Below are positions 12,701 to 24,700 of a stretch of DNA of 64,000 nt, in pieces. The DNA lies in NCBI RefSeq assembly GCF_023091745.1, contig NC_068913.1, positions 13,782,001 to 13,846,000 on the forward strand, read 5' to 3'. A model generated the notes under the pieces. The model searched no databases. It was given only the letters and a program-made list of their open reading frames with translations, and was not told where the DNA came from. How positions within the stretch are numbered: the stretch's first letter is position 1; every line of letters starts with the position of its first letter. The position numbers were made by a program, and so were the translations under genes. This DNA comes from Budorcas taxicolor (Eukaryota > Chordata > Mammalia > Artiodactyla > Bovidae).

Positions 12701-15700
12701 TGATTTGCACTTCTCTAATAATTAATGACGCTGAGCATCTTTTCGTGTGCCTACTGGCCATCTGTTTGTCTTCTTTGGAGAGATGTCTGTTAAGGCCTTC
12801 TGCCCATTTTTTTATTGGATTATTGGTGTTTTGTTGTTGTTATCATGCATGTATTTTGGAGATTAAGCCCTTGTCTGCAGCATCATTTTCTCCCATCCTG
12901 GAGCACTGTCTTCTCATGCTGTTTATGGTCTCCTTTACTGTGCAAAAGCTTGTGAGTTTGATTGTGCTGTGCTGTGCTTAGTTGCTCAGTCCTGTCCAAT
13001 TCTTTGCAACCCCATGGACTATATCTCATCAGGTTTCTCTGCCCATTGGGATTCTCCAGGCAAGAATACTGAAATGGGTGGCCATGCCCTCCTCCAGGGG
13101 CTCTTCCCAACCCAGGAATCAAACCCAGGGCTCCTGCATTGCAGATGGATTCTTTCCCAGCTGAGTCACCAGCAAAGCCCAAGAAGACTGGAGTGGGTAA
13201 CCTAACCTTTCTCCAGAGGAAGTTCCTGACCCAGGAATTGAAGCAGGGTCTCCTGCATTGCAGGTGGATTCTTTACCAGCTGAGCTACCTGGGAAGCCCC
13301 AAGTTTGATTAGGTCCCATTTATTTATTTTTGTTTTTGTTTCTATTTCCTTGGGAGACTGAGCTAAGGAAATATTGATAAGATTTGTGTCAGAGAATGTT
13401 TTGCCTATGTTCTTTTCTAGGAGTTTTATGGTATCATGGAGTTGTATGGTATCATTATGTTTAAGTCTTTAAGCCATTTTGAGTTTATTTTTGTGCAAGG
13501 TGTGAGGGCATGTTCTATCAGACAAAAATATAATTCAAAGAGATACATCATCTGTCATAGCAGCACTGTTCACAATAACCAAAACATGGAAGCAACCTAA
13601 ATGCCCATTGACAGACGAATGCAGTGCGTAAAGATGTGGCACAGAGGTACAGTGGCATAGCACTTAGCTAGGGAAAGGAGCAAAATAATGCCATCTGCAG
13701 CAGCTGGGTGCAACTAGAGTTTGCTATACTAAGTGAAGTAAGTCAGAAAGAAAAGTACAAATACTGACAGTAGGGGCTGTGATGACAAAAATTTCATGGT
13801 CTAAAGGTATTGAGATCATACAGAGACTGTTCTCTTATCACTGTGAAATTATGTTAGAAGTCAATATCAAAAAAGATATTTGAAAATAAACCACATATTT
13901 TCAAGTGCATTGTGACATTTACCAAGAGAAATCTTTGGCTTAGCCATTGAAAGCCTCAATAAAGTCAGAAAACAAAAAACACAGAGGGTGATTGCAGAGA
14001 AGAAAGGATTTAATGAGAGATTAATATCAAAATAAGAAATTAATACCAAAGGTACTTTTAAAAAGCCCATGTATTTGGAAATTAAGTGACCCCTTTTAAA
14101 TGATGGGTGTACCTAAGAAGCTGTAACAAGGAAAATTAGAAAATATTTGTAACAGAATAAAAATGAAAAAAGACTATACCAGAATTTGTTGCATGCAGCT
14201 GAAGCTGCTGTTTTGGATTTTGTTTTTTAGGGTCATTTTCTTCTTCCTTCTTTTGTTCTCTTTTGATTTGATGACTGTGTTTAGTGCTGTGCTTGGATTT
14301 TTTTCTCTTTTGTATGTAAATCTTTTACAGTTTTTTGGCTCGTGGTTACCATGAGGTTTTGATATAGCAATCTCTATACACATGCACACACACACACATA
14401 TATATATATATATACGATTGTTTAAGTTGCTGATCTCTTAATTTCAGATGCATTTCAAATATCCTGAACTTGTGCTTTCCACCTCTCACAGTTACTGGTT
14501 TATATAGTATATTTGTATGAGGGTAGTTTCCTTTACTATATGTTTGATTTATCCAGTGAGCTTTCCCATTTTGTAATTTTAGTGTTTCTAATTGTTGCCT
14601 TCTCTTTTTCATGTAGAGCAGTTTGTTTAGCATTTGATTTGGTGGTGCTGAATTCTTTTAGTTTTTGCTTATCTCTAAAGTTTTGATTTCTCAAACCAAT
14701 CTGAACAAGGCCTTTGCTGGGTAGGGTATTTTTTCATTGTAGTTTCATCCCTTTCATCACTTTAAATATATCATGCCACTCAATTCTGGCCAGTACAGTT
14801 TCTCCTGAAAAATCAGCTGATAGTCTTATGGGGATTCCCTTGTTGGTTATTTGTTGCTTTTCCTTCATTGCTTTTAATGTTTTCGCTTTGGTCTTTAATT
14901 TTTATTGGTTTTATTACTGTGTTTCTGGGCCTGTACCTCCTTGGGTTAATCCTATGTGGGACTTTGTGCTCCCTGGACTTTGTTGACTGTTTCTTTTCCC
15001 GTGTTAGGGACGTTTTCAGCTATTGTCTCTTCAGATATTTTTTAGGCCCTTTCTCTCCTCCTTCTGGGACCCCTATTATGTTATTGGTGTATTTGACAGA
15101 GCCCCAGAAGTCTCTTAAATTGTCCTTTTTTCTTTTCGTTCTGTTTTCTTTATTCTCTTCCATAGCAGTAGTTTCCAGCACTGTCTTCAAGCTTACTTAT
15201 CCGTTCATCTGCCTCATTTATTTTGCTGTTGAGTCTTTCTCGTGTATTTTCAGTTCAGTTGTATTCTTCATCTCTTTGGTTGTTCTTGGTATTTTCTGAC
15301 TCTTCTATAAACTTCTTGTACCTTCCTGCTCTGTGCATCCATTACTCTTAACTCTTTCCTCGGATAGATTGCCTGTCTTCATGCCATTAGTTGTCATTTT
15401 GGGTGTCTTTCTTTCTCCTTCCTCTGGAACATATTCCTCTGCCACCACATTTTGTCTAAATTCCCATTTGTATTTTTATGTATGTGGAAGTTTTGGAGAA
15501 GTTTCCTCCAATAGGGGATGCCCTCTGTGTCCAAGCAGTGCATTTCCCTCTCATTACCCAAGGTCCAGTGACCAGCTGGTGCCAAGGTCTGTTCTGGCCT
15601 GAGTTTGCAGACTCAGTTCCATGGGGTGCTGTATGGCAGTTTTCTTGCTTCTGGTGTCTGCCCTCTGGTGGGTGAATCTGGTCTAGAGTCTTGTACAGGC

Positions 15701-18700
15701 TTTCTGGTGAGAGGCCAGTGTCTGCCCCCTGGTGGGTGAACCTGTTCTAGAGGCTTGTGAAGGCTTCCTGATAGGAGAGACTGTTGCTTGCCCACTGGTG
15801 AATGGAGCTGGTTCTTGGTTCTCTGGTGGGCAGGGCTGTGTCAAGGGCCATGTCTACAGGTGACCATGGGCTCAGAAAGTCTTTAGGCAGCCTGTCTGCT
15901 AATGAGTGGCCAATACTTTGGCCATCTGATGTGAAGAACTGACTCATTGGAAAAGAGCCTGATACTGGGAAAGATACTCGATGGACATGAGTTTGAGTAA
16001 GCTCTGGGAGTTGGTGATGGACAGGGAAGCCTGGCATGTTTCAGTCCATGGGGTTGCAAAGAGTTGGACACAACTGAGCAACTGAACTGAACTGGGACTG
16101 CTAATGAGTGGGGCTGTGTTCCTGCCCTGTGGATTGTTTGGCCTGAGGCGCTCCAACTTCAAAGCCTACAGGCTGTTGGGCAGGGTGTGGTCTTGCTGCT
16201 AATTACCCACGTAAGATGTCTGCCTCTAACGAGAGCTCAAGTAGAGAAACACTCCCCAATATTACCACTGCCAGCTTTCAGGACACTAGAGAGAGCCACA
16301 GCTGCCCCATGCCTTCATAATACACTCTCCAAGACCAGCAGGTGGGTCCAGCCCAGTCCCCTCTGAAGTCCGTGCTTTTGCTCTGGGTCCCTGTTCTTAT
16401 AGGACCTTGTGTGCACCCTCCATGTGTGGAGTCTGTCCCCCAGTCCTGTGGATCTCCTGTAATCAGCCCCTTTTCTGGGAAAGCCAAATGCTTTGGAGGC
16501 TCCTCCTCTCAATACCAGACCCCTGCGCTGGGGAGCTTGGCATGGGGCTCAGAACACTCTCTCCTGTGCGAGAACTTCTGTGATAAAATTATTCTCCAGT
16601 TTGTGGGTCAGGATATGGAATTTGATTATATCACAAGTGTGACTCTCCTACCATTTTGTTGGCCTTCTTTTTGTCTTTGGATATAGAATATCTTTTTTGA
16701 AAGGTTCCAATCTTTTTATCCATGGTTGTTTAGCGATTAGTTGTGATTTTGGTGTCCTTGTGAGAGGAGGTAGACTCAAGGTCGGTTTTCTCCACCATCT
16801 TGTCTTCAGTCATATACATAATACCTGGCTTTTATTGAATTCTAGGTTAAAATATTAGAACTGTAGCAAAGGCTTTATTAGGGAAAGTTGAACATGAACT
16901 GTATTATTAGATTTGATAATATTTTATCAATGTCAACTTCTTTGGGACTATAGTATTACAGTTATGCAAGAGAATGTCCATATTCTTCAAAGATATGTGT
17001 TTAAATATTTAAGGGTGAAATGTTACTATGTGTGCAGTTTACTTTTACATCCAGAAAAACTAGTATATGTGGTGCATAGAGACACATGAAATTAGTGTAG
17101 AAAATACTGACAATTGGTAAAGGATGTCAATTTTGCTGTAAGTCTGAAATTCTTCAAAATTAAAATGGAGTGAAAGCCAACAACATTGAACAGTGTATCA
17201 TTTAAAGATGCATATATGTGTGACAAAGCTGTATAATAAAATAGAAAGAAAAATAAAATTTAAGATGATTGTTCTTTTTGGGTGAAGAAAGGAATTTAGA
17301 AGCCAACATAGCTCATTTCGTGTGTTGGTAACACTGATTTGTGCCATGGATTCATGAGTGCTTATTTATTTTTACTATGACTTGTGACTTACATATATGT
17401 GATATGTTATTTTACATATAGCAGATGTTATATTATAATGAAGAGATTGAATTGACTGAATTAACTGTGCCATGCCAAAAGGAGAAATATTTCATGACAC
17501 ACTATATCTCAGAGGGAGACTTTTTTAAAGGGATAGGAAGAGGAGAACACCTGTGCGATTTTCTCTGACCCGATGTCCCAGACTTATTTGACCAAGGAAA
17601 CTCTTTTCGTATAACATACCTTGAAGTACTGGAAAAGGAAATGGCAACCCACTGCAGTATTCTTGCCTGGAAAAATCCCATGGACAGAGGAGCCTGGTGG
17701 GCTGCTGTCCATGACTTAGCAACTAAATCACCACAAGTACTATTGAATTAATGGTCTCAAGAGTCCTTTTGGGAAAAAAGAATACAAGTGAACTTATTTA
17801 AAAAACAGAAGTAGAGTCGCAAATGTAGAAAACAGACTTACGGTTACCAGGGAATAAGAGGGAGAAGGGATAAATTGGAATATTGGGATTAGCATATACA
17901 TACTACTATATATACAACATATTAACTTTAAAAAGAGTGGATAAATGTATATGTATAGCTGATTCACTTTGCTATACACCTGAAGCTAACAACACTGTAA
18001 GTCAACTCGATTTTTTTTTTTTAAGCCCTTTTAGGAAAAGATGCTTAAACAGGACTAACAAGAATTTTAAAATGTAGCCTGTTCATAGAAACAAACTATT
18101 TCTTAATATAAATACTATCTGTCTAGTTAATGAAAATGTTTCAACTTTGATTTTAGGAAGACAGTTAGCTTCTTATTAACTACCCCTGTTCCATCCTGAA
18201 TAATTATGAAATGATTTTTTTTTCTTTTTATGAAACAGTTTTATGAAACTTTTTATAAGAAGTTATAGTCTTTGGATTTTAATTTTTGTCTACAACTAGA
18301 CTATGTACCATCTTCAGAGTGAAATCTTTAATAACCTAGAGTCCTATGTATCCATTCACGTTTAGGCAGGGTCTTCATTAGTATAGTGGTGAGGATGGAC
18401 TAGCTGTTGCTACAGCAATAAATCCATATCACAGTCTTAATACTTAGCACTTCTTGTCCTACCACCTGGGACAAAGGGCTTTGTTCCCTGCAGTCATTCA
18501 GGGGTCTTTACTGTTTGAATTTTTACTGTTTTCTAGTTGTTCCATTTGGGACATTCAACCTCCTCAGTCTCTGTATCAGGTTAAACCAGATGAGCAGAAT
18601 TGCCCTGGGAACTTCAGCCTCTAAGTGACCCACATTACATCTAGTCATAGTACATTGGCCAGAACTAGTCATGTGGTCCTGTCTAACTGGAAGGGATTTG

Positions 18701-21700
18701 GGAAATACAGGGCAGCAACTGGTCTCTGCCATAGATGATAATACTCGGACTAAATTGGAATCTTGGGAAGCTTGACAAAAAGATAATTTATGTAGGCATG
18801 TTCGCCTACCTGCTTATTCATAGTGGGAGTTTTATCTTTACCTCTAAGATGTTGAAGATCACAAATAAAAAGTCTCTTTTAAAACAGTATCACTTATTTT
18901 GGGGTAGTCTATACAGATCTTTTCCCCTTGGGGTTGAAGGTAGATAATTGGGATATGGTGTATAAATGAACCAACAAAAGCAGCTGAAGGAGGAATTATT
19001 TACATAAAATTAATCTGTGCATTAATATTTTTCTGTCATCTCTCCCTCATTATGGTAGCATGGAAACATTCCTTTTGAAGACAAGAGTGCATCAGTTAAA
19101 GTGGTAAGTTCATATAATAGTAAGCTCAGTGCTATGATGTTGAAACTATTCGCTGGTTAATGTGCATGTACATGTAGTGCATTGAGAGACGGCAGGTAGA
19201 GTAAGTTCATGTAATGCGCGCGCTGTTTTGTGTAATAGAAAATCTGGTCTCTTAGATTTCTGTCCAGGAAGAAGTATGTCAATTTGACACCAGTGTGTAT
19301 TTGGGATTACTCTTCATAAGAGAACATTATATGAATTTTCTGAGTTCCCAGTGCCTTCTAGGTCCTGAGAATACAGATGGGGATCAAGACAGCAGTGTCC
19401 TAGATCTATCCAGTGGAGCTTGCAAGTCATTATAGTCTTCTGTGAGCATTTAAACATGGGATTAAGTGTTAAAGTGTTAGTCGCTCAGTTGTGTCTGACT
19501 CTTTGCGACCCAATGGACTGTGTAGCTCACCACGCTCCTCTGTCCATGGAATTCTCTAGGAAAAAATCCTGGGTTTCCATTCCCTTCTCCAGGGGATCTT
19601 CCCAACCAAGGGATCGAATCCAGGTCTCCTGCACTGCAGACAGATTCTTTACTGTCTGAGCCACCAGGGAAGCTAAGGATGGCAAAAAGGAAAAAGTAGG
19701 ACGTTATAAATGTGTAGAACAGGGAATTAAAAGTAGTTTTCCTCCTTGAGGAAGTGATGCTTTACCGGAGGCCTCAAGGGTAAGCAGGAGGTAGGTAGAC
19801 TGACGGGAAGAGCTTGTGAGCATTATAGGTGGAAGGAACAGGAACAAAGCCCTGGAGAAAAAGGAACATGTAGAGCATTCCAAGAGCCGAAGGAAAACCA
19901 AGAGTATGGTTAGAACAAGCGGGAAAGCGGCAGAAAAAAGGCAGACTATCTAGGCAGAGGCCAAGACTACAACTTCTCAGAATTTTAAGGACTTTGAGAC
20001 TTATCCTCAGGGCAATTGATTGAAAATTCTTAAATACTTAAGCAGGGATGTGGCAAGATCAGATTTTAAATTTTAAAACATTACTCTGTTGAAAAGGTGT
20101 GGAAATATTCTAGAGAATAGCAAAAGTGGACATACAGAGAACTATTGTGAGGCTTGCCAAATTGGGATGAGAGATGATGATATCGTAGATAAGGTAGTGT
20201 TTTCCCTTTAACTACTCTGTAAGAGATGTGTTAAAGCTTGTTTTGAATGGTGGACATAGTATTTTCTTTGACTTCTTTTCTTACATTTCTCTCTTAGGAT
20301 TTTCTGTGGCATCCAGAGGTTAATGGTTCTATGAAACAGTGTATCAAAGTGTGGACTGAGGTCTGTATTTGAAAATATGGCCTTGCTGGTTTTGAGGAGT
20401 CAAATTTTGAAAGCTCATTCTCCTACACTCACCTGTCCTACTCTCCTCTACTTTATACCAACCTTCTTGATTTTGACCATGCTAGATTAATTGTCACTTT
20501 ACAGAGAAAACAAAGTTTTGATCCAGTGTCTCTGGACATTACCATTCTAACCCTGTGGTGATTAGGCTTATACCACAGTTTACTGATTTAAAGCTTTCTG
20601 TTACTGTTGTGGGTGTTTGCATGCTCAGTCATGGTCAGCTCTTTGCAACCCTGTGGACTATAGCCTGCTTGGCTCCACTATCCTTGGAATTTTCCAGGGA
20701 AGAAATACTGGAGTAGGTTGCCATAGCTCAGTTAATTCAAACTCAGATAATCTTTCTATCACAATACACATTTTCTTGAGCATTTTTCCACTTTGTTCTT
20801 CAAACTTTTATGTCCTGATACTTGTGAAAAAAAAATTTTTTTTAATATCCTTATTCCCTTTTATTATTATATTTGTGACCTAAAAGTCAAGCCTGGTGTG
20901 TTTTGGCTCATAATGTTTGGAGATAAATTAGAAGACAAGAATGCTGTTAACCTCAGAAAACCCCTAACTTCTCACAAGTCCACTTTAGAATTCCCACAAT
21001 GTCTCCATACATCTCCTTGTCAATCCTTTAATTAAACCTGTATCCTTTCCCAGAGGTATTTGCATTGGGGATGGATAAAACAATATTCGACTTTGTTGGC
21101 CTTGTTTTGCTTAATTACTTGTGTTGCAATGGTATTTTTTTTTCTTTCTTTTCACAATAAGTATTTTAATACGGCAACTGTAACACCTTAATAGAATTTT
21201 GTAGGATCCAGTGAGAACCTAGTCAACATTTTTAACCTTGCTTCTTTGAGAAAATGTTTAAGTTTTCAAAAAACAAACATACAGACAACTTTTAGAATTC
21301 AACTTTCTGGAAAATTTGGATCTCACGTAATTTTGTTTTGTTTTAATAATATGTTTTTAAATGTCCAGAAATAAGAATAATGTTATGTGTATTTCAGATG
21401 ATTTAAACATGTGATTTATATTTATGCTGAACCTGAAAGTATATCCATTAAAGTTGTAGAAATTCACAGTTAAACAACATCAGTGTAATATAATTTAGAA
21501 CTCAAGCAAGATCACAAAAACCTTTGTTACGACTAAGCTGAAGATATATTGCATATTCAGATCTTCTGTTCTTATAATTTGCTAGAACTTGATTTTGGAG
21601 CTTTAGGTTCTATTGTAAAACTCCTTTTGATTCTTGGGGGAGAGGAAATATTCAGCTTATTGGATAAATGGTCATGTACTTACCTGAGATTGATTAGTTG

Positions 21701-24700
21701 ACTGGTTTTAATTATTCAAGGAGTATGTTTATATGCATATATTCATGTGTTTTTTACTGTTTCCATAGTAAGCTGCTGAATCCTGAGAATACATATTTTT
21801 ATCATGTCTGTACTATAACTAGCTTTGTTCTCAGTATTAGGAATGTGGCTAGAAATTAGCCCCAGTCTCAGCCCTCCAGGACTATGCAGTCTAAAAGATA
21901 GACTAGACTTGCTTATGAATGATGACATGATAATATGAAGGGTAACAATAGACTTGGCCACACAGAACTGTGAGAGCACCATGGACAGAGGCACTTGGGA
22001 TGAGAGTTGTTTAGAGTATAGGTGAAGATCTAAGAAAGCTTTACAGAGGAGATGAGAACAACATTGGGTTAGAAAGATGTGAACTGAAATAACCTCGCAG
22101 ATACCTAGAGGCATAAAAGCAAAGTTGAATTTAAATAACTACTGTTATCCAACAGATATTTATAAATCATATCATATTTTAGGCCTCAGGCTAAACACTG
22201 CTGATACTTTGATTAACATAACAGAGTTCCTGTCCTCAAAGAGCTTCTAGATGATTTGGCAGATATGGGTAATTAGGGAAACCAGCAATTTAGATTTTCT
22301 TCTGTAGATAAATGGTAAGCATTAGGTCTGAGTTACTGAGACCAGTTGGGGAGTCTTGGTATGAAGTGAGGTGATATTTGAAGCGACTTAAATGGAAATA
22401 ATTCAATAGACAGCAAGTGTAGATTAAAGAAGAGAATGTGGGAATGAAACAGAAAAGATTCTGAGAGAAGGTGATAAAAGAGGTAAAGCAACAAAAGCAG
22501 AAGAATAGCTAATATAACACACAGGGAAGGAAAGAGTTTTAAAAGTGAACAGTAGTGTCACTTTAGGAAGTGTATAGGCTAGACTGCAACTACAGGGCTT
22601 GGCAGTTCAGAATTCATTAATGGGCTCTGAGGGAGGTTTTAATGGATTACTGACTCAAAATCAAAGCATGATAAGTTGAGGCATAAATGAGAAAGAAATT
22701 AGCACAGTGAAAGCTGAGCGCCCTTCCGAGTAATCTGTTGGTCAAGAGTGAATGGGAAGCATTTGAGAGCGAGACAGAATTGAAGGAACATTTTTTGAGG
22801 ATAAAGATGACTTGACATTTCGTGGACAGAGAGAAGGACGAAGAGAAGAGGATGAAAGGGATAATTCCAGAATTTGAGAAGATAACTTACAGACATAGCT
22901 CCAGATGTAAAAAGGGAGGAGATACAGACTCAAGAGTAACCGTTTAGCCATTAAGGAGAATAGCGACCTATCTGGTCTAACTCCCCATCTATCAGAAGAT
23001 GATAGACTGTGTGAGTGTATGGACAAAGCTGTGAGAATGGAGCAAGGTGGGCAAGAGCGCACAGACCAGATGAGTTCTGTGTTTCTCTACCTTTGAGGAT
23101 TAGGCTTTAGGCCAAAAGTGAGGAGGAGGGCAGGCGGGACCTGTGTAAGAAAAATATTTAGTATGATTTGGGATAGCTGCCATGAAGAGTGAGAAAGGGA
23201 GCCACCTATGGATGAGGAAAAAGTTTCAGTAAAATAGCAATATAAAATGGGGCATGCTAGCCTGGAAATAGACTAATTTTGTGATTATGTTTCTCTGCTT
23301 TCATAGTTCTCTACGCTTAGCATGTTTTACCGTCATAATGACACAGTGACTGTCACTTCTCTTTTTGTATATGGCTTGGATGTTTTCTGATTTCTTTCTT
23401 TTGATCATTTCTTGTGCACATGATCGTAATATCAGGTCTTCTGTGTTGTGAAAAGTGCATTGAACTCAGTAGTCAGAGACTTAAGTTCTGGTTCTGTCTC
23501 TGCCAGGCCTCAGCAATACCTATAAACCTGAGTCTATAGCCTTTTTTAAAAAACAGTGTATACATATGTATATGTATACATAGGTAATCTCCCTGCCTGT
23601 CTCACAAGTGGCATGAATCTATATTAAAATGAGCTAATTTAAGAGAAATACTTAGTAAATTACCAAGCAGTATGCAGTTGGTGTGTGTGTGCTCAGTTGT
23701 GTCTCTGCGACCGTATGGACCGTAGCCCGCCAGGCTTCTCTGTCCATGGGATTTCCCTAGCAAGAATGCTGGACTGTGTTGTCATTTCCTCCTTCAGAAG
23801 ATCTTCCCAACCCAGGGATCTCCTTTGGCAGGTGGATTCTTTACCACTGAACCAACTGGGAAGCCTCTATATAATTGGTAGTATTATAAATAATACAGTT
23901 TGCATTAGGTGAGGATTTGTACCAAACTTCTCCTTGTTTTTTTTTTTCCCACATTATGGTCTATCATAGTCAGTTAACTTTGTTAAATACATACCAGACC
24001 CAAAAGATCTTGTCTCCTTAAAGCCCTACTTTTATTTAACACTGTATCTGTGTACCCTGTAGGCTTCCAAAGATACTTTTTAATTGGCTGACATAATATA
24101 CTAGAGCTTTACACGATTTACTCAGAATTCAGAATATTAGGCCATATTAGATTTTAGTAGTGTTTTTTTTGGTTTGGGTTTCTTCAGCTCAGTCCAGTCG
24201 CTCAGTCATGTCTGACTCTTTTCCAATCCCATGGACTGCAGCACGCCAGGCCTTCCTGTCCATCACCAACTCCTGGAGCCTGCTCAGACTCATGTCCATT
24301 GAGTTAGTGATGCCATCCAACCATCTCATCTGTTGTCCCCTTCTCTTCCCGCCTTCAACCTTTCCCAGCATCAAGGTATTTTCCAATGAGTCAGTTCTTC
24401 TCATCAGGTGGTCAAAGTATTGGAATTGCAGCTTCAGCATAAGTCCTTCCAATGAATATTCATGACTGAATTCCTTTAGGATGGACTGGTTGGATCTCCT
24501 TGCAGTCTAAGGGACTCTCAAGAGTCTTCTCCATGCCACAATTCAAAAGCATCAATTCTTCAGTGCTCAGCTTTCTTTAAAGTCCAACTCTCACATCCAT
24601 ACATGACTACTGGAAAAACCAAAGCTTTGACTAGACAGACCTTAATTGGCAAAGTAATGTCTCTGCTTTTTAATATGCTGTCTAGGTTTGTCATAACTTT

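Larger units (their letters stand above)
14240..16810 (-). mobile_element. L1 with complete 5' end: 5' UTR, ORF1 and start of ORF2, antisense
   Basis: Reading on the minus strand, the element starts near 16810 (gacaagatggtggag, the L1-style 5' start). It runs through a GC-rich 5' UTR with about 70-base repeat units (about 15650-15830), then the ORF1 region (about 15300-14700). It stops in or before early ORF2 near 14240. Most of ORF2 and the 3' end are missing. A BovB fragment is inserted in the 5' UTR. Confidence 0.75.
7372..19058 (+). other. CASD1: CASD1 intron 3
   Basis: About 11.7 kb, the longest intron seen. The first kilobase (7372-8510) and 9640-10830 show only AT-rich unique or decayed sequence with a poly(T) run at 10374-10395. 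The rest is mostly BovB, old and ruminant L1 and Bov-tA, listed separately. Sequence from 16820 to 17620 and from 18030 to 19050 has no recognised element. Confidence 0.85.

Noticed and set aside
14868..15299. 143-codon hydrophobic + strand frame
   Set aside because: It is the antisense of L1 ORF1. The T-rich strand reads as a false membrane protein.
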